A model generated the notes under the pieces. That model did not search any database. It worked only from the letters and a program-made list of their open reading frames with translations, and was not told the origin of the DNA. Made by a program: the position numbers and the translations under genes. This document shows, piece by piece, positions 13,401-24,800 of a DNA stretch of 64,000 nucleotides. The DNA lies in assembly GCA_000499405.2 (NCBI GenBank), contig HG738137.1, positions 6,510,001-6,574,000 on the forward strand, written 5' to 3'. Within the stretch, counting starts at the first letter, position 1. Every line of letters begins with the position of its first letter. The DNA comes from Onchocerca volvulus (Eukaryota > Nematoda > Chromadorea > Rhabditida > Onchocercidae).

Positions 13401-15270
13401 ATCAAATACTGCAATTAAAAGTTCGTGAAATCAAGGCATTCAGTTATGCGAAAATTATCTATTTTCTTGCAGTAATCCGTCATTTTTTTGACCACTTTTT
13501 TCAATCTTCTTTGGAAACAGTTTTTACACTTTTTTTCAAATAATTTCTTGTTTTCAGAAATATACCAGTATCGACTGTAAATGAATTACATTGGCGTACG
13601 GGAGAGTGGCAAGAGGCGCCTGATATTCTGCTTGTACAGACAGCTTGTTGTTATGAGGAACGCGGGACAGGACATCTTTACGCAGAAAATAAGGCTTCAC
13701 TTATTTCGACTCTTTCTAAGGTCTCATTTTCTGCAACTTGAAAAATTCAAATTTTTTTTGTTCTTGCTGAACAACTGCACCAGACAAGCGGTAGATTCTA
13801 TAAAAAAAGAAATTGTTCAACAACAGAAAGAATGCAAGGCGGATTTTTTTACAACAATGTTTCTTTGTTCCTTAAATTGCTCCATAAAATTTATGGATCG
13901 ATGGGGTTAGGTGCATTATATGTCCGCAGAAATTATTTATTACTTGGAATTTTCCACAATTTTCATCATGCAGTCAACCACTGGCGTGTTGTTATTTTAT
14001 GCATTTCTTCTCAAGGCTATTAAAATTTCCATGCAAGAATTTTTTGTAGAGAGTACAAGGTTTGTCGGGTACCATCAAAGAAACAAACGGTAATCCAGTA
14101 AAAGCACCAGTAAAAATAACAGTTGGCAGTTTTGTCTTTTATACGAAACTTGATGGTTATTATTATATTTGGTTATCACCTGGATTTCACACCATTGATG
14201 TATACAAGGAGAGTTATCATTCGTATACTTTCTCTACCAAAGTATGTTGCTACTTCATTTTTCAGAATTATTTTATTTCTCTTAAATCTCGAGTAACTTC
14301 CATACAAACTTATCTTTTATGCTCAGCTAGTTATTTTAATATGTTTCGAAAGTGTTTAAAATAATCCGAAATATGGAAAGTGTTTAGTTTTTAAAATAAT
14401 CCGAACAAATAATTTCGAAGAAATTTTCAACTTCTAATTTTAGGAAACAATACTATTTGTTCCCAAATTTTTCCTAGGTAATTATAGATTGGTCTCTCTA
14501 AACAGACGATCCATGATATACTACTGACAGAATCCTCCTTTGCATTTTCTTCACTGTTCAAAGGAGGAAATCTTCTTATTTCATTTACTGCATTTTGTAT
14601 ATTGGCATTCGTTTTTGTAAGTATTTTTTCTTTTTCTTCTATTCATGCGGTTTCTTAAAATTTCGTAAAATCGTTTCTTGAAAATATATTCAAATTATTG
14701 AAACCATTTTCTAAAGAAATTCTTAATTCCCTTTATACAACTGGACTTTTAATGGCAGTCTAGATACAATGGCCAGAACTTGCTCATGCAAGCTTCAAAA
14801 GAAGTGAGGAAACATTATGTCACTTATAATTCAGAGATCAGAATGCTAGTTAGCAATAGCGTAATTATCAAGTGAATTAAATGTAACAGTTTAATAATGA
14901 GCAGACACTCGAATAATTCTAATTATGATAGTGTTAAAAATGTAAAATCAGGGACACTTTTTCAATTCCAAATGTTTTAATAATGGTCTTTTCTGAAGAA
15001 AACAATAGCAGTGATGACTTTAATTTGGGTATAAAGTAATGTATTTCTCATATTCCGCAGTCTCTTTATTTCCCGCTGCTAAAATTATGAGATTTTGAGA
15101 CGTATTTTTAGATTAGTCTATATCGATTAAGAATTGCTCATAAAGCGAAATCGGTAAAACGATGGAAAGATGGTTTTGAGCGTCTTCCTTTGAATGATTT
15201 CGATTCTAATACATCCGATGATGATGTTGTTCTTGATTCGACCAAATCACCTCTTCACAGGCCTTATTAA
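7498..15270 (+). CDS. cpd-1: Carboxypeptidase D-like membrane metallocarboxypeptidase
   Basis: M14 family (N/E subfamily) enzyme that trims C-terminal Arg or Lys from proteins and peptides in the secretory pathway. Seventeen coding exons, all in phase: 7498-7733, 7898-8099, 8712-8879, 9217-9379, 9864-10008, 10225-10451, 10665-10798, 10888-11026, 11265-11461, 11697-11818, 12042-12210, 12326-12559, 12820-13166, 13558-13720, 14050-14241, 14506-14616, 15112-15270 (1035 residues). Order: hydrophobic signal (to about residue 25), active domain with zinc ligands HGNE (about 143-146) and NFHGG (His 255), NRNFP substrate Arg, catalytic Glu in [10 protein letters not shown] (about 348), then a transthyretin-like domain ([17 protein letters not shown]). 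A second peptidase-like domain lacks the zinc motif and is followed by another transthyretin-like domain ([11 protein letters not shown]), one membrane span (about 967-985) and a cytoplasmic tail. The exon 8/9 junction is the least certain. Confidence 0.92.
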
Positions 15271-16739
15271 GTAATACAGTTATTTTTTTCTGAATGAACA
15301 AGTGCATTTATTTTGTCTCAGTAATACTTCATTCGTTTTGGTTTGAAATATAATTTCGTTTTAGTTTGAAATATAATTTTATGTTATACCAGACCTTTTA
15401 TATTATCTTATTTTATACCTATACGCCTCTTACATATTTGCAATAATCTTGTTTTTTTATGCTGAAAGATCCTGAATTTGCTGGTGGGAAACTGAATTAA
15501 ACCTTATTTGTAACCTAAATTCTTTCCCTCTCTTCTTTCTTCAGAGAAAATTTCAGATGCAATTAAATTTTTTTTAGTGTAAAAATATTAGTTTTCAGTG
15601 CGTTTATTTTTTATACATTGAAAATCTAGAGGAATTTTAGATTATTATGAGTAAGAAATTATATTAATGCTATACAGATAGTAAATAATTGACGGATTGT
15701 AAGCTGTTGTAGAATAAATTTTTTTCAAATTTAAATAGATTTGAAATAAAATAACTGCTTGTTTTTGGATCTTGTAAATATTTGATTTTGGATATTTCAA
15801 TTACTTTCATTCATTCTGGAAATAATAAGAATTTGTTCCTAGTTGAAATCATTTTCTAGATTGTTAGAATGATATTTTTTGGACTAGTTATGATAATTTT
15901 TATATCGGAATTAGGTCGATTGTATAACTGTTCAGAATGGAAAGTAATCATTAGATCGCAATAAAAATTATAACCACTCATAATTAATGTCGATTATTTT
16001 TAGTTACCAGCATGTAATAACCGTATGACATTTGCTTCTTCAGAATATAAGAATTACTATGTGTGCTAAAAATAGAGATAAATTTTCAAATGAATTTTTT
16101 GTAATGATTACCGAGGTGCTTCGCTACTGAGACATTGTTTCCAAAAAATAGCTCATTCTTTTTCTAAGAACTTTACTCTCATTTTATCTTGTTTATGTTT
16201 ACCCACTTTTCAGCCTTCAAGATAAAACTATCAGTGTTATTTGGCTCAGCATTTATGTTAGCTTTTAATTTCTTGTATCATTTATTGTTCACACTGTACA
16301 TAGTTAATTATAATTTCAATATCTGAATATTTCTGGTCCTTCGGAATACTTAGCATGACACTTTTTTTTTGCTTCATTTCTAACCTTTATGCATATCAGC
16401 TGCTGAAATTCTTGTTTTCCTCTAAGATTGAGTAGATAACATCAGGTAACTTAGTTATTTGGCATTAACATGTAATTAAGCATATTTGAACCGCGTCCGT
16501 ATTTTTTTTTTATTTGAATTGCACCATCTTTCTTTTTTTTTTGTTTATGATATTATTTCTGATAATATTTTTTTAATGAATAGTTACATGCCTTAAGTGG
16601 GAAGGTCAAATATTTACTAATATTATTATTTTCCTGTGAAAACTTAAACATTAAAGGGTATTATTTCTTTGCATACTTTTGGAAAACCTGGACGAAATTT
16701 CTGATCGGAATCACAAAGTCCAGATCGTTCGGGCTCTCT
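15271..16739. other. Intergenic, carboxypeptidase 3' flank
   Basis: No gene seen. It contains a two-copy tandem of about 23-27 bases around 15332-15380 (CGTTTT[GA]GTTTGAAATATAATTT) and several AATAAA-like hexamers that could serve polyadenylation, for example near 15713. Confidence 0.45.
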
Positions 16740-17175
16740 GGTAAGTTCAGCCTGTTGGAAATTTGTTGGAAAAGCCCAAACAAATCGGAGTTTGGACCTT
16801 GAAGGTTCAGAGGTAATGTGAGGAAGAAGCATAGAAAGTTCGCGAAATTCCACAGTTAAAAAAATGATTATGCATTTCAACAACTTGATCAAAAAGATAT
16901 CCTTTGACCCAAAATATTAATCCTGTTTTAATCGCATAACCATTCTTTCAACTTCCGTGCTATTCCACCATGAGGTAGTTCTCCAAATCTGAATGCACGC
17001 ACTAGTGCACTAAATTTTGTATCGATTTCTTTGCTGACAGGATGAAGAATATATGAAAGTGAAGACATTGTGTTATTGCGCTTCTCTTCCTTAACAGCTT
17101 GATATAGACCATCAATGCTCAAAAAGGTTAAGCTGTTTGCTTCTACATTGGATTTCGCTCTAGTTTTGAATTCAC
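16740..17175 (-). pseudogene. aspS: Bacterial-type aspartyl-tRNA synthetase remnant
   Basis: A broken C-terminal part of a class II aspartyl-tRNA synthetase. On the minus strand 17017-16958 reads KFSALVRAFRFGELPHGGIA, matching the motif before the class II motif 3; the RAF[RK][FY]GAPPHGGIAPG form is typical of alphaproteobacteria. One base is then missing, and the next frame (16955-16932) continues EVERMVM, corresponding to the G[VI]DR[IM]VM of motif 3. After about 110-150 unmatched bases, 16784-16743 gives FVWAFPTNFQQAEL, like the REVI[AC]FPxNQQAEDL block. Upstream, down from 17171, a frame preceded by TTTCTTACAG remains open but is less convincing. The frameshift, changed motif residues and lack of a full gene argue for a dead copy. 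A Wolbachia source is inferred from the alphaproteobacterial signature; a mitochondrial AspRS pseudogene is the alternative. Confidence 0.5.
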
Positions 17176-18821
17176 TGTAAGAAAATCCGAAATACTTCTA
17201 AATGCCGTTAAGGAATTTAAGAATTTAAACAAAAATTTGAGGAGTGAAAGAAAACATCCTAGAAGCAGGAAGTGATTGATCGATTGGTTGGGGAACAGCA
17301 GTTGACTCGAAAGCTAAGAAGATATATCCTCAGTCGAAATCGAGATGAAATCCTGCCTCCGATTATCAATTTAAAGGACTCCCTCACGAAATAGGTTAAA
17401 TTAGTGAGATATGAAGAGAAAGCATTAAGATTCGGAACTGCTACATATCAGATCAGAATTAGTTATTACCATGATTTGCAAAGAATTATATTTATCACAA
17501 TGGTTCTTATGCGTCAAGGAATCCTCCAACATGACAAGTGAACTCTGAAATTATAGATTTTGATTCAGAATTTCCCAATTCTAGTATTTGATCGAACCAT
17601 CCAACAGTACTGAAAAACATCAAGAAATGGAATTAACTGCTTATCTAAAATCGACCTGCTTTTAAGCAAGAGAAAATAGAGGAATTTCATTTTGAGTGGG
17701 GAATCCCGTCTTACTGTAATCTACAAACCAAAGATAATTTTATATATAAAATAATAATATTAAGTGGGAGAAAGTCCAATATTCGATTAATGAAAAAGAT
17801 AATTCAATATTACGCCAAAAGCTAGTTTCTGATGAGGGCTGCAGAAAGCATTAAAAACTGAAGTGCAGTTCCTACCCGGTAGTTCTTCACAGAAAATGAT
17901 ACGAATAGAAAGACTCCTATTCTACTCAGTCTATTCTGATTTGATCGCTTTTCTGATTTAACTCTTAAGTGAATAGAATCAATCGATAACACTACAATGT
18001 GCAAAATATGTTACAAAAAGTATGAAGTATAAAAAGATCCCCATGTAATCCATGTACTTTTATGATCTTCCAACAAATTAACGGTTCTATTTTAAAAAGT
18101 CAAAAAATTAATTCTGATAGGAAATTACAATAATTCGCTTCCAGAGTGGATTTTGACCAAAGAATAATCTATGTGAATTCATAGCCAAACATCTTTTGAA
18201 GTTTAAAACTTCCCCCAAATTGCTATATTTGTTCCTGACTATTATATTTGTTTTTGAAAAAAAAAGAACGGTCGACTATACTTCCACCAACTTTAAAAAA
18301 GGCCAGATAATCGCGCCAATATCTAACTCATTTTGAAAATAACAGAGCAAAAAACTCAACGTTCAATATATTTAAAAAGGAGAAATCGATGGATCTTGAA
18401 TTGTAACATCGCTCCTTACTTTCCTTATTTATGGTCAACGATATAAACAAGAAACATTCATTACAGACACAACATTATTAAAAGTATGCTTTTTGATTTA
18501 AAAGATGAATTATGAATAACAAATTTATAAATAAAAATCACAAACGCAACGATGAACAGTACTTCCACAACATCGATAAAGAAATTATGAACAAATACTT
18601 AAGCAAAAGTACATGATATGATGTCCGCAACATTAAAAAATAAAATGCAATTTTTTCTTGAAAAAAAAAAAAGAAAAAAACTGCCTGTGAAGAAAGGATA
18701 AAAAGCAATATGGAAAAGCTTTATTTGTGAGAATTTGTTGAAGAAACTGACGAAAATCCACTCAATAAATGGTACTAAATACAAAGAACATTTAAACATA
18801 ATCAAAAGTTAAAAGACATTC
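17176..18821. other. Intergenic, filamin 3' flank
   Basis: No gene identified. A minus-strand frame of about 60 codons at 17822-18004 ends NYRVGTALQFLMLSAALIRN; I do not recognise it. The stretch may hold further decayed bacterial sequence beside the aspS remnant, but I could not match any other block. Confidence 0.35.
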
Positions 18822-21800
18822 TTAAAATGAAATAGCAAATGGTGAACCAGGTACATTTAAATCGCCGTACTTGATAAAAATGAAACCTTTGACCTCTTCC
18901 TGAACAAGATACTTAACCACATATTGGCCATTACCAAGATATTCCAAAGTAATTTCTTCACATGGTCCCTTCGATGTGAGTAAACCAACATATAAAACAT
19001 TGTCGCCTTAACAAATTATTAGCTTTCTTATATAGTCAATAAAATTTATCGCTCCTTTGAAATTAAAATCCATAAAATTACTGACCCATTATTGCCATTA
19101 TGCTCCTTCTGTTACCAATTCTACTTAACAATCTCGTTTCTTTCCTTTCGATGCAAAAGGAAAACGATCATACAATGAAATTTTGCACATTTAAAGTATT
19201 CTTCAAGAAAAACAAACCTGCAAGGCCAGTGTCAATATTGAATGTAGTCGACTGACCAGGAAAAAATTTATTCAGGCCAGGACCCCTCACCATGACTTTA
19301 TTCGCATCTCCAGAAAAAACTGGCACTTCTTCAGCTATCTTTTTACTGACCTTAGCAATCGCATCAATCTTAAATTTGATATCTTCTTCGCATAGTTCCC
19401 CTATTCCTTTTCAAAAATTTAAGCAAAAATATCATTACTAGCTACCTTTATTAGCTTTAAAATGACAACAAAATGAAGGCAAAATAACCTTAATGAATGA
19501 AGTGTTTGGCTCACCACCACCAAGTTTTTTACCTTCCATAACTACCTTGAATGGAGAACCAGGAATATGAATACCTATAAAAGAATATAAATTAGTAATG
19601 AAAATTAAAACAAAAGAATATAATTAATTCGTCATGAAAAATTGAACATAAAATTTGAAGCAATTAAAATTCCGCAACAATAAAACAAATGAGCGTTTGA
19701 CATCACTACTAAGCGAAAAAGGAAAAACGTGAAAAGCTCATCGAATGATGTCTGTTGTTCAATAAAGTTAGGGGAAAAGGTATGTTTCATTATGAGCAAT
19801 ATACTTTAAATCCATGAAATTTCTGTCCACATAGTCCTCTCACTCCTCTAAAATTGTTTTCCTCGTCATAATAATATCATCAATTAACAATTTGATAAAG
19901 TTAAAGAAAAAAAAAAGAAAAAAAAAAACAAACAAAAAAACGGATTTCTTTTCATAAAAGTAAGAGCTCTTATTTTCTTATTTTCCACCTTCAAAACAAA
20001 CCTGAATATTTGACAGTCACATAATATACTCCAGGCGCTAGTGCAATGTAGCACACTTTGTAACCTTGTTCCACATGAAAAAAAAAAAAAAATTAATACT
20101 TTGACGAATGAAAGACAGAACTGACATGAAAACAGACTATAGTCCATCTAATCGCATTCAATATCATTTATTTTTCTGATTATTGTTCAATAGCGTTCAT
20201 ATTACTTAAATTCTAATCAAGGTCTAAAGGACATTTTGACATAATTTAGAAATTTGTTGCGCAGAAGAATATATCAAGCATTTTGATGATGATTATGCGA
20301 TCTAAGATCCGCCAATACTTCGCCAACTTTTAGCAGTTTAATGATCAATAATAAAATAAGATAAATGGAATAAAATGGCTAACCTCGCATGCATTCAAAG
20401 CGACTTTTGAAGGTCCATCAATCCGAATTTGGAGAAACCCCATTCCGGCATTATAAGTACTGATAATAAATTCAGAAGTCTGACCAGTTTGTCCGCTATG
20501 AATACCGTCACCAATCACTGTTATTACTGATGGATCACGATCTTGACTTGTGCCAATCCGAAAACGGAAAGGTGATTCATGCATAGGTGTACCATCAAGC
20601 GTTATATCAACGTAATAGTCTCCAGTCTAGAAACTATTAATTAAAAACAAGAAAAAGCAGAGAAGCCTCAAAAATTAAGAATACTGCAGACGCACGTAAT
20701 TCTCCAGATTTTTTAGAATATGAGGAACAAAAATTGATAATCCGAATATTATACAAAACGAAATGAACAAAGAAAAAACCTCTAAAGGGATGAATCGGAC
20801 GCAGTATGAATCGTTTCCATCAATCGGGACAACATTGACTACTTCATTTTCGTTGGCTGGCGTATGAAGCTTCGCTTCAAGATGGCCTATTGCACCATGT
20901 TTATTTATCATAAAAGAGCATACTTTACCCGGTGTTCCGGAATTTGAGAGTGATATTAATTCCAAATGACGAGCTTCTTCAGCTACGGAAGCAACAAACA
21001 CCTCAAAAAATTAAATTTTTGCAAGATCACGAAATTAAACAATCAACTTCGTCACATTTGATCGAGAATGCTTGGTACTCCCAGCAATTTAAAAACAAAA
21101 AAAAAGAATTTAGAACTTTGAATGGTGAATCTGGTATATGTTCAGCATTGAATTTGACTGATATAAGATATTCTCCTGCTTTTGGAATTTTATAATCGAA
21201 ATGACAATTTCCATCCTGAAAAAATAATGATGAAAGTCAAAGCAATTAAGAATTTTTTGCATATAGCTTCGCGGAGTAATTTTAAAAATTTTAGATTTAG
21301 TGATCAAGAATTCAGCCAACAACCATTCTATTTGCAGAAAATTTATTAATCTGAAAATCAGTCCCACAGTAAAATATGCTACTATCAGCGGAAAAAGATA
21401 TTATATATCATTAAAGTCAATTAATTGTTTTTTAATTAGCAACAAATCGTCATGTAAAAACAATCTAAAATATTTATTAGTCAAACTGTGATCCTATTCT
21501 GATAGAATGAAACCTAAACTTCTTTGAAATCAAATCATCGAATTCCTGTTCTGCATGAAAAAATTTTCACCTCATGTTCATAGAACTGCAATTCGGCCTT
21601 CGATGGTCCTTCCACTGTTACTTCAAGTTCTCCTCGTCCAGCCTCTCGGGTGTAAAGATTGAAAGACTGTTTCCTGTTAGTTTCTGCTCGTTTTAACTCA
21701 AATCCTACTGCACGTACTTTATGTGTACCCACTTCTGTCATTTGTCCCACGGTGAACTGAAAGGGACTCCCTGCAAAAAACATTGATTTTCAAATAATTT

Positions 21801-24800
21801 ATTATCATTTCAAAACTTTAACTCTCTAGACTTCGATAAAAGAATATATATGCCAATACTGAATTTACCTAAAATATGCTGTCCTTTGTAGAAAATAGAA
21901 ACTGTATGCGGTCCATCCACTACAGGTCTGAATTCAATCCGATAAAGGTTATCACCAAGATTACGAACTTCTGCATCTTCACTATATCCATTGGGATCTA
22001 TGATTTTTGCGTTTATATCTAGTGGTGATACATTTTCCAGTTGCAAATATAGTGCAGTATCTTGCCCAGGCAGAACCACTGGTGTCTAAAAGTGATTTTA
22101 TAACATTTCTACGATCAAGATGGAATAATAATGAGCAAGAAAACATCTATCCAATTCATAAAAACTAATTTTAACACTGTTCAGAACATCAAAGACACAT
22201 TTGAAAGCTTTCTAAAATACATTTACCTGCTTTACTTCCTTACTGATGCTTTCTTTCACGATACCCATCCCTTTTCCGGTGCAATTAATTGTGAATGGGC
22301 TATCTAAAAGTATAAAATTCCATAAAAATTTCCATGCAGACACAAATGCAACATTATAAACAGAAATAACAAGATATACACTAACCATTTACATGCATAC
22401 CGGCAAATTTCACAGATAAAATATAAATTCCAGGTTCGGTAGGTCTATAAACAATATTAGCTAAATCTCCTTTATTTTCAATACATTTCAACTCTGCTTC
22501 TGATGGTCCCTGAATTGATACTGACAAATTACCACATCCTAAAAACCAATTTAGAAAACAATGAAAAGCAAAAATAAATGACTGGCAAAGGAGAGAACAT
22601 TCCAGTAATAGAAGAGTGCTGTTTTAATAATTGAAGTAGAAGAAATTTCAATAAATATAGACGAATTTCAAAGCAAAAGATTGGTTTTCATTCTGCTCTT
22701 TAAACATAGATTTAATCAAAACAACGTTTCAGATAATAAGGCAATTACCAGAATCACGCATGTCGACTAGAACACTATTGTCTTGCTGACAAATAGCATT
22801 TGTTTTACCTGTTCCACTAACAACAACTTTGGAAGCATCTCCAATCTAAAACAAGATTCTAAAGTAATAAGTCACCTCCTTTTGCTCATAGTATTTAATC
22901 AGCAAGATAACAAAAAGTTATACTTACTTGATTTTTAATAACTTCAACTTGGAAATTTGATTCTTTTATAATTCGTTCGTTCTCCTTGATAGTGATTAAA
23001 TGTTCACCTATTTCACGTGGTAAGAATGAGATACCTAAACATAATTACAGTGAAAAAATGATTCATGTCCATCAAGATCTAACTGTTCAACATTATGAGT
23101 TCAGGAGAGAATTGTTATCGTTTGCCTGTAAGTAAAAAACCTATAATGTCCAGCAACAATTGCCAGTCTAACCCATCTGCAATTAGATTATTTGTAGAAT
23201 ATGCTATATGGCAGTTTGATTTTTTTAAATTGCTGAGACATATATTTCCGCTAATACTCCTGTTTGTTACTAATTGTATTGTGTTTGTAACTTCAATATG
23301 CACTCATGTCAAGAATTTGTAATAGATAGTAAGCTGTTCGATACTTTCAACCACTAAAATTACCAGATAAATGAATCATATTTCGGAAAGGTTACTGATA
23401 TGTGACGAAGGATATGAAAAAATAGGCAAACTTTTTCATAGTTCGACAGCTCTAGTTAGCCAGAAGTCACATAATAACAGAAAGAAAAGTAACTGTACTC
23501 AGCAAAAAAAAAAAAAGAAAAAAAAATAAATCGAAAAAATCTATCCAACTTTCCCGTAAAGAATGAATCGAAGTCACATTACACACTAATTATATTGAAA
23601 AAACTGACATTTCCTGAGTAGTCTAAATATCCGAGATTACGGGAATCACTGAACAGTCAAATGGCAAATAATTGCAGAGAGAATATAAGATCTCTTAATG
23701 TGAAGAACCAAAACTAATGTTTTTCTAGTAGCAGTCAACCGAAAATTCACAATTTTCCAAGCCAAAAAAAAAATTTAAGATTCGCTCTGGAAACTTCCAG
23801 AAAACGATATATAAAACACAGGCTGAAAAATCAACAATGAGATATTTCACAGGTGTAATATAGATCAGCGTTTTTTATATACCTACACAACATTTCAATT
23901 TCCAGATTTTCCCGAATCATTAGTAACAAATCAGTTATTCATGGATAAATTTGTACACTTATTGCTTGCTCTGCAATGGTCTGAGAATATTTCTATTACT
24001 GTTATAATAACAAAGCTTAATGATTAGATGAAAAACATTTAGAGAGAGTTCTTAAAACGAATATTAATAAAAAAAAATGTCATAATCATTGCTTGCTGTT
24101 TGTAAAAAAAAAAATGTCATAATCATTGCTTGATGCTTGCTGTTTGCAGTCTTTCTTCCAGTATATCTAAGATGTTTGTTGAACAAGTCGATTGGCCGAT
24201 TGAATCGAAAACTGCAATGCCTTCAACTCGCACTGTACAAGAAATAGGTCAAATTGTCCTTTATGAAAACGCTTAATTATAAATCGGGAATCAATCCTTC
24301 AAAAGAAAAAGTCGAGGATCAATCCTTTAATAAACAACATAGTATTATTTCATCCGCATATTGATTTGATCTCTCGTTAACCGACTGTCATTCTTCAGTC
24401 TCCTTCATCTTTTGCAGAGAAAATAATCAGCAGTGTGCAGAAAATACTTTTTAAAAGTTCGTTGAAACTCAAAGCACTAGTTTCTATACTGCAGAAATAA
24501 ACAATTATTTTTCGTTGAAAAAATGTGCAAAGCAATAGCTTCTATTTGACTGATTAGTAATGTGAATGTATAAAATGTATAAATATATTTAAACCTATGG
24601 TAATTCGAGATTACGGTGAAATCACAATTACTTTCATAAAAACTTAAATATCAAATATTTTGAATATATAAAACATGTTGATTCTATTTTTTTTCCAAAA
24701 AAAAAAAGTATTGAACAAGGTATCTGTAAAAATGGACAAAGTTGATTCCGTTAGTTGGCTTAGCTCGAACTTTTCAAGGTAGCAATGCTCAGTCACAATT

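Noticed and set aside
13581..14023. Plus-strand open frames overlapping carboxypeptidase exon 14 and the next intron
   Set aside because: They are in other frames than the family sequence; the true frame reads [17 protein letters not shown] and splices from 13720 to 14050 in phase.
14444..14476. Possible carboxypeptidase exon ([11 protein letters not shown])
   Set aside because: Its phase does not fit the following exon at 14506, while exon 15 joins exon 14506 directly in phase.
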